Assembly (NCBI GenBank): GCA_022768865.1
Contig: JALELH010000012.1
Coordinates: 30,680-94,679, forward strand
DNA: 64,000 nucleotides
Direction of reading: 5' to 3'
From: Spirochaetia bacterium
GTDB lineage: Bacteria; Spirochaetota; Spirochaetia; Treponematales; Treponemataceae
Part shown: positions 8,237 to 16,684 of the stretch, piece after piece
Layout: each line of letters begins with the position of its first letter
How positions within the stretch are numbered: the stretch's first letter is position 1
Notes under the pieces: generated by a model
Seen by the model: the letters and a program-made list of their open reading frames with translations, nothing else
Databases searched by the model: none
What the model was told of the DNA's origin: nothing
Position numbers and translations under genes: made by a program

Positions 8237-10210
8237 ATGGCTAAGCATGAATTCCAGACAGAAGTAAATCAGCTTTTAAAGCTCATTATTCACAGCATGT
8301 ATTCAAACAAGGACATTTTCCTGCGGGAAATAGTTTCCAACGCTTCCGATGCACTGGACAAGCTCAAGTATCTTACAGTTTCCGATGACAAATACAAGTC
8401 GCTTACATTCAATCCAAGAATCGACATTACATTCAACGAAAACAAGAACATTCTTACAATTCAGGACTGCGGCATCGGTATGGACGAAGCAGACCTTAAC
8501 AACAACCTTGGAACCATTGCACGTTCCGGCACAAAGGCCTTCATAGACCACCTTTCAGAAAGCGGCTCTTCAAGCAACGATTTAATCGGTCAGTTTGGTG
8601 TAGGCTTTTATTCTGCATTTATGGCTGCAAAACAGATTGACGTATATACGCGCAAGGCAGGCGGAGACGGCAAGGTATGGCACTGGTCAAGCGACGGCAC
8701 CAATTCCTACGAGGTAGAAGAACTTGATTTTAAGAATGAAGCATACTGCACCTACGGTTTTGACAAGGCAGAAACAGTTGGTTCTGCAATAGAAATCCAC
8801 CTTAATGACGATTCAAAAGACTATGCTTCAAGATGGAAGGTAGAAGAACTTATTAAAAAATATTCCAACCACATTGCATTCCCTATTTACCTTCACTATA
8901 CACAGACAAAGTATGACAAGGACGGCAAGGCAGAAGGCACGGAAAACAAGGTTGACCAGGTAAACACTGCCAACGCACTGTGGAAGAAGTCTAAGTCTGA
9001 ACTTAAAAAAGAAGATTACAACGAATTCTATAAATCAATCTCTCACGACTACGACGACCCTCTTATGTATGTTCACACTCATGCAGAAGGCACACAGGAA
9101 TATACAACCTTGTTCTATGTTCCAAAGAATGCTCCGTTTGACATGTATCAGGCAGACTACAAAAGCGGCGTAAAGCTTTACGTTAAGCGCGTATTCATTA
9201 CGGACGACGACAGGGAACTTCTGCCAAGCTACCTGCGCTTTGTCCGCGGTGTCATAGACAGCGAAGACCTGCCATTAAACGTAAGCCGTGAAATCCTTCA
9301 GCAGAACCGCATTCTTGAAAACATCAAGTCTCAGTCCGTTAAAAAGCTTCTTGGTGAATTCAAGAAAGTTGTAGACGCAGGTAAGGAAGCATCTGCAAAG
9401 GCAGAAGCAGACCGCACTGACGAAGAAAAGGCTAAGGTTGAACAGTATCTTGCCTTCGTAAAGAACTACAACCGCCCGCTTAAAGAAGGACTTTATTCCG
9501 ACTTTGCCAACCGCAACGAAATTGCAGAAATCATCCGCTTTAAGTCTACTGCAGAAGAAGGAACAGGAGACGGCAAGTGGACTTCCTTTGCAGATTACGT
9601 TGGCCGCATGAAGGCAGACCAAAAGTCCATCTACTATATTACGGGAACAGACGAAAAGAACCTGCGTGCATCTCCTTTGCTTGAAGTCTACAAAAAGAAG
9701 GGCTTTGAAGTTCTTATAATGGCAGACGACATTGACGACATTGTAATTCCTGCCTTCGGAAAATATAAGGATTACGAACTTAAGGACGTTAACCGTTCCG
9801 GCAGCGACGAAGAACTTGGCATAGACAAGGAAGAAGCAAAAAAGAAGGAAGAAGCATTCAAGCCTGTTCAGGAAAAAATCAAGAAGGCACTTGCAGACCG
9901 CGTAAAGGATGTTGTTCTTTCAAAGAGGCTTTCAGACAGCCCGGCTTGCGTAGTCATCGACGAAAACGATCCTTCTATCCAGATGGAACGCATGATGCGC
10001 GCTATGGGTCAGGGCGGCGAAGGCATGGTTAAGCCTATCCTTGAAGTAAACGCAGACCACCCGATGGTTAAAAAGCTTGAAGGTGATGCTTCAGAAGAAC
10101 TTGTCAAGAACATTTCTGAAGTTCTCTTAGACCAGTCATTGCTTGTAAGCGGCAAGGAAATCAGCGACCCAGCAGAATTCGTAAAGGCAATGAATTCCTT
10201 AATCGGCTAA
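8237..10210 (+). CDS. htpG: Chaperone HtpG (Hsp90)
   Basis: A 657-residue bacterial Hsp90. The N-terminal GHKL ATPase domain is complete: FLREIVSNASDALDKL (the E/N ATP-binding helix), DCGIGMDEADL and GQFGVGFYSAFM. The middle domain carries LPLNVSREILQQN, and the C-terminal dimerisation domain ends near PILEVNADHPMVKKL. It is an ATP-driven dimeric cytosolic chaperone. The ribosome site GAGAGG lies 9 bases before the ATG. It is monocistronic, closed by a strong terminator. Confidence 0.98.
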   Translation: MAKHEFQTEVNQLLKLIIHSMYSNKDIFLREIVSNASDALDKLKYLTVSDDKYKSLTFNPRIDITFNENKNILTIQDCGIGMDEADLNNNLGTIARSGTKAFIDHLSESGSSSNDLIGQFGVGFYSAFMAAKQIDVYTRKAGGDGKVWHWSSDGTNSYEVEELDFKNEAYCTYGFDKAETVGSAIEIHLNDDSKDYASRWKVEELIKKYSNHIAFPIYLHYTQTKYDKDGKAEGTENKVDQVNTANALWKKSKSELKKEDYNEFYKSISHDYDDPLMYVHTHAEGTQEYTTLFYVPKNAPFDMYQADYKSGVKLYVKRVFITDDDRELLPSYLRFVRGVIDSEDLPLNVSREILQQNRILENIKSQSVKKLLGEFKKVVDAGKEASAKAEADRTDEEKAKVEQYLAFVKNYNRPLKEGLYSDFANRNEIAEIIRFKSTAEEGTGDGKWTSFADYVGRMKADQKSIYYITGTDEKNLRASPLLEVYKKKGFEVLIMADDIDDIVIPAFGKYKDYELKDVNRSGSDEELGIDKEEAKKKEEAFKPVQEKIKKALADRVKDVVLSKRLSDSPACVVIDENDPSIQMERMMRAMGQGGEGMVKPILEVNADHPMVKKLEGDASEELVKNISEVLLDQSLLVSGKEISDPAEFVKAMNSLIG

Positions 10211-10236
10211 AATAGTTTTACTGTAACATTGTCTAT

Positions 10237-10270
10237 AATCCCCATGGCATATGCTGTGGGGATTTTTTTT
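10237..10270 (+). terminator. Rho-independent terminator of htpG
   Basis: AATCCCCA pairs with TGGGGATT around a short loop, and the right arm runs into eight T residues, 27 bases after the htpG stop. Confidence 0.9.
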
Positions 10271-10304
10271 ACTTAATTTGATTGATAGTTACTTTATGGT
10301 AAGT

Positions 10305-10421
10305 AGATGCCGTAGGCAGGTTCCGGAATGAAAAAAAATCTGCACAAGCGTAGCGCGGCAATGGCAGCGCAGCTTCTAGCCAGCCTTTTTTTCAGGCCGT
10401 GGTTCTGCCGTAAGGCGTCTA
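10305..10421. repeat. Interspersed palindromic element, copy 1
   Basis: This 117-bp intergenic stretch begins with GCCGTAGGCAGGTTC and ends with TGGTTCTGCCGTAAGGCGTC, which form partial terminal inverted repeats. It contains GAAAAAAAATCTGCACAA, GCGTAGCGCGG and AGCCTTTTTTTC. The reverse complement of 24544-24637 carries the same blocks in the same order, so the two are copies of one dispersed element. There is no coding capacity; it resembles a MITE or REP/BIME element. Confidence 0.8.
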
Positions 10422-10501
10422 TTTAACATCAATTGCTTTTATTGATAAAATCAGATTCAGTCATTATTATATGGAAGAAAAAATATTGCTTGAGGTTAAG
10501 A

Positions 10502-12325
10502 ATGTCACAGCAGATGGTAATGGGAAACCAGGCAATTGCCCTTGGTGCCCTTAAAGCCGGAGTAAATCTTGTTTCAGGATACCCTGGAACTCCGTCATCA
10601 GAAATAATTGAATACATTGCTAAATACAGAAAAGAAACAGGCACTTATGTTGAATGGTCAGTAAACGAAAAGGCAGCCGTTGAAGTTGCAGCGGGCGCAA
10701 GCTATGCAGGCGCAAGAACCCTTGTAACCATGAAGCAGGTTGGCCTTAACGTTGCCGGGGATCCTGTAATGTGCCTTGCATACGTTGGCGTCAGGGGCGG
10801 CATGGTAATTGTTTCTGCCGATGACCCGGGCCCGATTTCCAGCCAGACGGAACAGGACACAAGACGCTACGGAGAATTTTCCAAGCTGCCTGTCTTTGAC
10901 CCTTCAAGCCCGGAAGAAGCATATTCCATGATTCAGGAAGCATTTGAATATTCAGAAAAATATTCAACGCCGGTTTTGTTCCGCCCTACAACAAGGGTAG
11001 ACCACGGCTATGCAAGCATGGAAATTCCGGAACTTCCAAAAGCACGTGAAATCCCGGGCTTTGAAAAAGACACACAGTGCTGGGTTATTTTTCCTCGCAC
11101 TTCATTTTTAAACCATAAAAAGATTTTTGAACGCAATACCAATGTGCTTCCAGAAGAATTTTCAAAGTCCCCGCTCAACAGAATAGACGGAAAAGACGGA
11201 AACCTTGCCATTGCCACAGGTGGCGTAAGCTATGCCTATGTAAAGGAAGCCCTTGCGCTACTTGGGCAAAATGATGTTCCTGTCCTAAAAATCGGAACGC
11301 CATATCCTTTCCCTGCAGAACTTGCATCAGAGTTCATGCAGACAAAAAACCACATCCTTGTAATAGAAGAACTTGATCCTGTAATAGAAGATGCACTTCT
11401 GCACATAAAGGCAAAGGAAAACCTTGCCTGCACAATTCACGGCAAATATGACAGAAAAACTGCAGAAGCAGGCGAATATTCAGTTGAACTTGTAAAGGAA
11501 TTCATTGCAGGCTTTTTGAGCCTGCCAGAAGAAAACAAAAGCCAGAGCCTGACAAAGCCAGAACTTCCAGTGCGCCCACCTGTTCTTTGTGCAGGCTGCC
11601 CGCACCGTGCATCCTTTTATGCAGTAAAGCAGGCAATGAAAGGCAAGAAAACCGTTTACTGCGGAGACATAGGATGCTACACCCTTGGCAATGCAAAGCC
11701 TCTGGACATGTGCGATACCTGCCTTTGCATGGGCGCAGACATAACCATGGCACAGGGATTTTACCATGCAGAAAATGACCGCCACTGTTTTTCTTTCATA
11801 GGGGATTCAACTTTCTTTGCATCTGGAATTACAGGCGTAGTAAATGCCGTCTACAACAAGGCAAGACAGACAATCTGCGTTCTGGACAATTCTACAACTG
11901 CCATGACAGGCCACCAGCCCCACCCGGGAATCGGTGTTACCATGATGGACGACATTACAGAAAAGATAAGCATTCCAAAAATACTTGAAGCCATCGGCGT
12001 AAAACCTGTAATCACAGTAGATCCATTTGACATGGAAAAAGCAATTGAAGCTGTAAAGCAATGCGACGACCACGAAGGCGTAAGTGCCATTATCTTTAAG
12101 GCACCCTGCATTGCATTGCTTGCAAAGGATGAATTCAAGGAATTCAGAAAGCCTTCATTAAACGTAAAAACAGACAAATGCATCGGCTGCAAAAAATGCG
12201 TAAACGAAACAGGATGTCCGGCATTGTGCTTTGATTTTGATTTAAAAAAAGCAACAATTGATTCTTCTCTATGTACAGGATGCACACTTTGTTCAAAGGT
12301 TTGTCCTGTAAAAGCAATTAACTAA
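10502..12325 (+). CDS. iorA: Indolepyruvate ferredoxin oxidoreductase, alpha subunit
   Basis: The ATG at 10502 follows GAGGTT at a 6-7 base gap; an upstream frame with a non-homologous hydrophobic N-terminus was discarded. The 607-residue protein has an N-terminal pyruvate-oxidoreductase-like domain (GVNLVSGYPGTPSSEI), a TPP-binding domain (GDIGCYTLG, FIGDSTFFASGITG, LDNSTTAMTGHQPHPG) and a C-terminal two-cluster ferredoxin domain (CIGCKKC, CTGCTLCSKVCP). With IorB it oxidatively decarboxylates aryl pyruvates to aryl-CoA, reducing ferredoxin, in fermentation of aromatic amino acids. Confidence 0.96.
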   Translation: MSQQMVMGNQAIALGALKAGVNLVSGYPGTPSSEIIEYIAKYRKETGTYVEWSVNEKAAVEVAAGASYAGARTLVTMKQVGLNVAGDPVMCLAYVGVRGGMVIVSADDPGPISSQTEQDTRRYGEFSKLPVFDPSSPEEAYSMIQEAFEYSEKYSTPVLFRPTTRVDHGYASMEIPELPKAREIPGFEKDTQCWVIFPRTSFLNHKKIFERNTNVLPEEFSKSPLNRIDGKDGNLAIATGGVSYAYVKEALALLGQNDVPVLKIGTPYPFPAELASEFMQTKNHILVIEELDPVIEDALLHIKAKENLACTIHGKYDRKTAEAGEYSVELVKEFIAGFLSLPEENKSQSLTKPELPVRPPVLCAGCPHRASFYAVKQAMKGKKTVYCGDIGCYTLGNAKPLDMCDTCLCMGADITMAQGFYHAENDRHCFSFIGDSTFFASGITGVVNAVYNKARQTICVLDNSTTAMTGHQPHPGIGVTMMDDITEKISIPKILEAIGVKPVITVDPFDMEKAIEAVKQCDDHEGVSAIIFKAPCIALLAKDEFKEFRKPSLNVKTDKCIGCKKCVNETGCPALCFDFDLKKATIDSSLCTGCTLCSKVCPVKAIN

Positions 12326-12337
12326 GGCGGAACAATT

Positions 12338-12898
12338 ATGACAAATATTTTAATATGCGGAATCGGCGGACAGGGAACTGTTCTTGCAGCAAAACTTTTA
12401 GACCAGGCCGCCATTGCCAATGGACTTACAGTTCATTCGGCAGAAACCATCGGCATGGCACAGCGCGGCGGAAGCGTTACAAGCCATGTGCGCATAGGCA
12501 ACGGATGTTTTTCTCCGCTGATTCCCCTTGGCACGGCAGACATGATCATTGCCTTTGAAATGTGCGAAGCAGTACGCAATCTGGATTACCTTAAGCAGGG
12601 CGGAACCGTAATCGTAAATAAAAAAATAATGACGCCGCCGTCAAGCCTTCTTGCAGGCAAGTCTTTTGAAGAAGACTCCATGATCAATGCCTTGAACAAG
12701 GCCGCAGGAAAAGTCGTTGTAATTGACAGCGACAAAATCTGCAATGAACTTGGTTCCACAAAGATTGTAAACACCGTATTGCTTGGTGCTGCAGTTAAGG
12801 AAGGCATTGAAGGCATTACAAAAGAAAGCGTAGAAAAAGCAATCCGCACATCCGTAAAGCCAAAGTTTGTAGAATTAAACATTAAGGCTTTGGGGTGA
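12338..12898 (+). CDS. iorB: Indolepyruvate ferredoxin oxidoreductase, beta subunit
   Basis: A 186-residue gamma-type oxidoreductase subunit with the N-terminal GIGGQGTVLAAKLL nucleotide/CoA-binding motif and the family segment GMAQRGGSVTSHVRIG. It starts 12 bp after the iorA stop with AAGGCGGA as ribosome site, and forms the IorAB complex. Length is normal. Confidence 0.95.
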   Translation: MTNILICGIGGQGTVLAAKLLDQAAIANGLTVHSAETIGMAQRGGSVTSHVRIGNGCFSPLIPLGTADMIIAFEMCEAVRNLDYLKQGGTVIVNKKIMTPPSSLLAGKSFEEDSMINALNKAAGKVVVIDSDKICNELGSTKIVNTVLLGAAVKEGIEGITKESVEKAIRTSVKPKFVELNIKALG

Positions 12899-12927
12899 AG
12901 GTTGGAAAATAAAAACACTTGAACTTG

Positions 12928-12956
12928 TCATTCCGGCGAAGGCCGGAATATGCTTG
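12928..12956. repeat. Short perfect palindrome after iorB
   Basis: ATTCCGGC-GAA-GGCCGGAAT forms a GC-rich hairpin about 35 bases after the iorB stop. There is no T-run, so termination is uncertain. It may be a small REP-like sequence or a bidirectional stop between iorB and the convergent brnA. Confidence 0.5.
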
Positions 12957-12979
12957 CCTTCTGCTACGTTGATTTATTC

Positions 12980-13228
12980 TTAAAGCATTACAGCCTTGCG
13001 TAAGATTTCATTGATACGAGTCTGATAGCCTTTTCCCTGTGATTTTAAAACGGCAAGGACATCGGCATCAATCCTTACTGTTACTGATTTTTTTACAGGC
13101 TTATAATATTTAAAATGCCCCTGCTCAAATTCTTCCTTTGTTACTTCCGGAATATCTGATGTATCAATTTTGTTGTCTGGTCTGGCGTTTGCTTCACATT
13201 CAGCTATATATTTTTCTAAGTCTTTCAT
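12980..13228 (-). CDS. brnA: BrnA-type antitoxin (ribbon-helix-helix)
   Basis: 82 residues from the ATG at 13228, which follows GGGAG at a 7-base gap; a longer frame adds ten non-conserved residues. The C-terminal half, KKSVTVRIDADVLAVLKSQG then YQTRINEILRKAV, is a ribbon-helix-helix DNA-binding fold typical of BrnA/CopG antitoxins. It overlaps the upstream toxin gene by 29 bp, the normal toxin-first order for brnTA. BrnA neutralises BrnT and represses the operon. Confidence 0.85.
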   Translation of the reverse strand: MKDLEKYIAECEANARPDNKIDTSDIPEVTKEEFEQGHFKYYKPVKKSVTVRIDADVLAVLKSQGKGYQTRINEILRKAVML

Positions 13229-13523
13229 AGTACATCTCCCTTTCTTTTGTCGTAGCACAGCGTGCAGAAATAATATGTGTCACTTTAGTTTCTTCAGTAT
13301 AATTTATCTGAACAACTGAAAATGTATTATTCACATATCCAAATCCTATGTAGCGTTCTTGTCCGCTGACTGAATGTTTAGCATCATAAATTTCATAAAA
13401 GTATGGATCTTTAAAAATAGATACAACTTCTTCAAAACTTATTCCGTGCTTTTTCTTATTGATTTCATTCTTTTCGCTGAACCATTCATAGCAGCCTTGT
13501 GTAACTAATTCCCCTTTTGGCAT
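13200..13523 (-). CDS. brnT: BrnT-type ribonuclease toxin
   Basis: 107 residues. The N-terminal FSEKNEINKKKHGISFEEVV segment and the C-terminal IISARCATTKEREMY segment are hallmarks of BrnT, a RelE-like ribosome-independent RNase. The ATG at 13523 follows GGAGG closely. It is translated first, with its 3' end inside brnA. The frame is intact, so the pair may be active. Confidence 0.88.
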   Translation of the reverse strand: MPKGELVTQGCYEWFSEKNEINKKKHGISFEEVVSIFKDPYFYEIYDAKHSVSGQERYIGFGYVNNTFSVVQINYTEETKVTHIISARCATTKEREMYYERLRKIYS

Positions 13524-13539
13524 TCCGCCTCCACAGATA

Positions 13540-13569
13540 ATTATAAAATCGTATGTACAAAACTGTCAA
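13540..13569 (-). promoter_or_regulatory. Promoter of brnTA
   Basis: On the minus strand a perfect TTGACA (13569-13564) and a perfect TATAAT (13545-13540) are separated by 18 bases. The spacer holds the 6-bp palindrome TGTACA, which could be part of an operator for BrnA autoregulation. The -10 lies about 17 bases before the brnT ATG. Confidence 0.75.
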
Positions 13570-13811
13570 TATTTGAAATAGAATATTGAACCACATACGT
13601 CGAAAATTAATTAAAGCTTCATTTTTGCGAAGTAACGAAACAGAACCAAAGTACTATCAATTCAACTGACACCAATGACATTCCTATTTCATTTGTTATG
13701 CACGAAAAGGCAGCAGTTAGCAAGGTAAAAACTACACGAAAAGGCAAATGCCAGCTCCATTTTAGTTTTTATAAAATCAATTTCTTCTGGGGAACGGCTG
13801 TATTTATTCTT
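13570..13811. other. Gene-free stretch between brnTA and the broken mazF
   Basis: About 240 bp in which no conserved frame, repeat or strong hairpin was found. Short open stretches occur on both strands, but none has a ribosome site or recognisable motif. It may be decayed remnants of a gene. Confidence 0.5.
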
Positions 13812-14142
13812 TTATTTTTTCAGGATGTAATCTTCTGCGTCAATTATCTTTGATAAAACAATTGAATCAATTTTTGAAAGTCGTTCTACCAGACGTTCTT
13901 TATCAACAACAATCATCTGATGAACAAGCGCAACAGAATCTTTTGGCAATTTTGATTCTTCTTTTATAAAAACATTTCCAGGATAATCTGCGTATGTTGG
14001 TAGTCAGGGGAATTACAATCGTTGTGCTTAATTCATCAAGGTTAGGTTTGTTTGCCTGCGCAATAATAATAGGGCGCCTGTAACCTGGTTCACTTCCGAA
14101 GGAAATGCCAAAATCCATCATGTAAATATCACCATGTGTCAT
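13812..14142 (-). pseudogene. PemK/MazF-type toxin, frameshifted
   Basis: The N-terminal part reads HGDIYMMDFGISFGSEPGYR and PIIIAQ, the MazF/PemK SH3-like core, through LSTTIVIPLTTN. After that the frame breaks near 13985-13995. A different frame continues with YPGNVFIKEESKLPKDSVAL, then VHQMIVVDKERL, the expected rest of the toxin, and ends at TTA 13812-13814. A one-base indel explains this. It follows, with 14-bp overlap, its presumed antitoxin gene. Either it is a dead toxin or the assembly has a single-base error here. Confidence 0.8.
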
Positions 14143-14323
14143 TCTTTAAATACTTCCATGCTGTTGAAACCCCTGCATTCCTCATTTTTTTTAAGGATTC
14201 TTCTTCTGTCAGAGGTGCATTTTTCTTTGCTTTTGAAACTAAAAATTCTAAGTAATCTACAAGTTCATTGTAGTATGAAGGGGGCAATGATTTTATCTGC
14301 TTTTCTAATACATCGTATGGCAT
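14129..14323 (-). CDS. Antitoxin-like protein (DUF2281-like) paired with the broken MazF toxin
   Basis: 64 residues from the ATG at 14323 (AGAGGTG ribosome site). MPYDVLEKQIKSLPPSYYNE and the following VDYLEFLVSKAKK resemble the short helical DUF2281 antitoxins that precede MazF/PIN toxins. The C-terminus TAWKYLKNDTW overlaps the toxin start by 14 bp. The antitoxin is intact while the toxin is broken, the usual order of decay. Confidence 0.6.
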   Translation of the reverse strand: MPYDVLEKQIKSLPPSYYNELVDYLEFLVSKAKKNAPLTEEESLKKMRNAGVSTAWKYLKNDTW

Positions 14324-14552
14324 GAACACCTCTGCTACATAAAATATAGCATAGTTCATTAAAAAAAACGACTTCTTTTGATAAAAACTCACTTTGAAAA
14401 ACCTGGCTTCGAATTTATTTAGGACGATGATTCGGAATTTGCTTATGTGAATGAATATTCTGAATAAATGCTGATTTTATTAGCTCCGCCATGAATGACT
14501 GAGTAAATGGAATATAATTCCATAAAATAAATTTTATTATAAGGGGTAAAAT

Positions 14553-14750
14553 ATGAAATTAGGTGAATTCAGGAAACTTACAGAAAATCTGAATGATGAT
14601 ACGGATATCGTAATTAGATACTGTATTAGTTCAGATGAAGCTGTTGATGTGCCTATGATGAATGTTCAGCTAAAAAATAAAGAAAACGTCTGGTGTGGAA
14701 GTAAATATTCTGACCAGGTTGTTTTTATTGATGAACCTGACCATTATTGA
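14553..14750 (+). CDS. Small acidic protein of unknown function
   Basis: 65 residues, acidic, with good ribosome site AAGGGG 6 bases before the ATG. The opening MKLGEFRKLTENLNDDTDIV resembles short phage or plasmid accessory proteins, but I cannot assign a family. No membrane segment. It is followed by the broken PLD-like gene. Confidence 0.55.
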   Translation: MKLGEFRKLTENLNDDTDIVIRYCISSDEAVDVPMMNVQLKNKENVWCGSKYSDQVVFIDEPDHY

Positions 14751-14811
14751 AATCATGGAAATATTTATATATAAAGAATTGGAATGATTCAATTTTATAA
14801 AGCAAAATCAA

Positions 14812-15329
14812 ATGTCAGAAATTCAATATATTGCAAATGAGCAACATTACAAAAAAGTTATAGAACGCATAAAAACTGTCAGGAAAACTTTATGGATAGG
14901 CACTGCTGATATAAAGGATTTGTATGTAAAAGAAGGCCGTTTATCTAAACCTCTTCTGGAAGTACTGTCTGATTTAGTAAAAGCAGGAATTGAAATACGA
15001 TTAATACATGCTAAAGAACCAGGACCGTTATTCAGGCAGATTTTGATAAATACCCAGATTTAATAGAAGGCGTTGAACGGGTTCTTTGCCCTCGTGTTCA
15101 TTTTAAAATCATTATTTTTGATTTGAAAACTGCCTACGTTGGTTCTGCAAATTTAACCGGTGCCGGGTTAGGAATGAAAAGCAAAAATACACGGAATTTT
15201 GAAGCAGGTGTTCTTAGCTCTAATAAAGAGTTTGTAAAAAACGCTGTCGAACAATTCGACAGCGTCTGGATAGGTGGCTTCTGTAAAGATTGTAAACGAA
15301 AACAATTTTGCTCAGATCCAATTATTTAA
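14812..15329 (+). pseudogene. Phospholipase-D-like (HKD motif) protein, frameshifted
   Basis: The first frame (14812-15063) gives the N-terminal PLD-like half (KTLWIGTADIKDLYVKEG). Around 15035-15045 the reading shifts: the continuation DKYPDLIEGVERVL, HFKIIIFDLKTAYVG and SANLTGAGLGMKSKNTRN is in another frame. It contains the full HxKx4D motif plus GSAN, the active site of the PLD superfamily. A C-terminal CKDCKRKQFC cluster could bind metal. One indel breaks an otherwise complete ~170-residue protein. There is no clear ribosome site. Confidence 0.75.
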
Positions 15330-15375
15330 AAACTATTCATCAACGTCCTTTAATCTCAGAACTGCATTAATAATT

Positions 15376-16239
15376 TTATTTGCCATTCATTTCCTTCTGC
15401 AATTCATCGATTTTATTTTGTAAAGCTGATATTTGCTGTGACAATGTTTCAAGAGAAATTTCTTCGATTTCTTTTTCTCCATTCATTCGTTTTTGTCTTA
15501 CAGATTCAATTGAGTCTACAACAATGCCAACTATTACGTTCATGATTACAAATGCAGTAATTAATGCAAAAGAAGCAAAATATATCCATGCCCAATGATG
15601 TCCTTCCATTACAATTCTAGAAATGTTTCCGAAATCATCAAATAACATTAGCTGAAACAACGTATATAATGATTTTCCTAAGGAACCAAAATATTGAGGA
15701 AATTCTTCACTAAATAAGTTTGAACCAACGATTGCATAAATGTAATAGAAAATAAACAATATTATACATGTCCATATAATTCCAGGTATTGCGCAAATAA
15801 TCGCTTTTAAAATAACCTGCAAATGCTCCATCCCATTTACAAGTTTCAGAACTTTTATAGCCCTCATTGATTTTAATGCTTTTATTACGCGAATTGATCT
15901 GAATATCTTAAATACCCGGAATATAGTTAAATATGATACAGATGAAATAATAGAAGTTAGAACTATAACTAAATCAAAAACATTCCATTTGTTTTTGAAA
16001 AATTTTTTATTATATGCAATTACTTTAAGGATTAATTCGAAAATGAAAATCCATAAACAAATCTGATCGATAAGAAAGAATACACGTTCATAAGCTGCCA
16101 GATTAGGAATTGTTTCCAATCCCAAAGAAACAACATTTATTAATATGGCAACTAGAATAAAGTATTCAAACCAACTGTCGGCTTTTCCATCTACAAAACC
16201 CAATAACCATTTAGTAAATTTATTTTTATTCTGTTCCAT
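15376..16239 (-). CDS. Single-domain voltage-gated cation channel (NaChBac-like) with atypical filter
   Basis: 287 residues with six membrane helices. S4 (about residues 105-130) has Arg/Lys at nearly every third position (FRVFKIFRSIRVIKALKSMR), a voltage sensor. The pore region aligns with NaChBac: TLFQLM is kept, but the filter TLESWAS is replaced by LFDDFGN (residues 199-205), one residue shorter, before the conserved VMEGHHWAWIYF. S6 ends IVGIVVDSIESVRQK, and residues 262-287 form a coiled coil, as in tetrameric bacterial channels. It follows a small repeat protein by 48 bp. No clear Shine-Dalgarno site. Confidence 0.85.
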   Translation of the reverse strand: MEQNKNKFTKWLLGFVDGKADSWFEYFILVAILINVVSLGLETIPNLAAYERVFFLIDQICLWIFIFELILKVIAYNKKFFKNKWNVFDLVIVLTSIISSVSYLTIFRVFKIFRSIRVIKALKSMRAIKVLKLVNGMEHLQVILKAIICAIPGIIWTCIILFIFYYIYAIVGSNLFSEEFPQYFGSLGKSLYTLFQLMLFDDFGNISRIVMEGHHWAWIYFASFALITAFVIMNVIVGIVVDSIESVRQKRMNGEKEIEEISLETLSQQISALQNKIDELQKEMNGK

Positions 16240-16286
16240 TTCTACGATTTAGCTTTCAGAATTTTGAAAACCCTCTCCTTTTAATA

Positions 16287-16598
16287 TTACCTGTTTGGTC
16301 TTGTTGAAGTTTTTTTACCATTTTTATCAAAAGTATAAATCCAACTTCCATTTACAAAATTAATGGATGCACCTGCGCAATTTCTAAACTCACCAGTAGT
16401 AGAAACAGGCATCGTTGTTATTTTCTTACCTTTTTCATCGTATGTGTAATACCAGCTGCCATTTCTTGCAACTATAAAATCAACACCAAAGCCAAGTACT
16501 TCACCAGTCAAGTTTTTCGGCATAGTTGCTATCTTTTTTCCTGAATCGTCAAAAATATAATACCAGCTTCCAGCATCCTGAACACCACTAATTGCCAT
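16287..16598 (-). CDS. Small tryptophan/tyrosine repeat protein
   Basis: 103 residues made almost wholly of three ~33-residue repeats with the core GSWYY(T/I)(Y/F)D(E/D)xGKKI(T/A)TMP, at about residues 10, 44 and 79. Each looks like a beta-hairpin, suggesting a small beta-repeat fold. No signal peptide. Strong AGGAGG site 8 bases before the ATG. It lies directly upstream of the channel gene in the same direction and may be co-transcribed. Function unknown. Confidence 0.7.
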   Translation of the reverse strand: MAISGVQDAGSWYYIFDDSGKKIATMPKNLTGEVLGFGVDFIVARNGSWYYTYDEKGKKITTMPVSTTGEFRNCAGASINFVNGSWIYTFDKNGKKTSTRPNR

Positions 16599-16684
16599 AA
16601 ATTTTTCCTCCTATACAGCAAATATATAAATGAAAATAATTTTACTCAGCTCCTATTATTTAGAATATTCTCTATTCAAAAATC

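Noticed and set aside
10433..10501. Upstream start of iorA
   Set aside because: The extra residues are hydrophobic and not part of IorA; the ATG at 10502 has a GAGG site and begins the conserved region.
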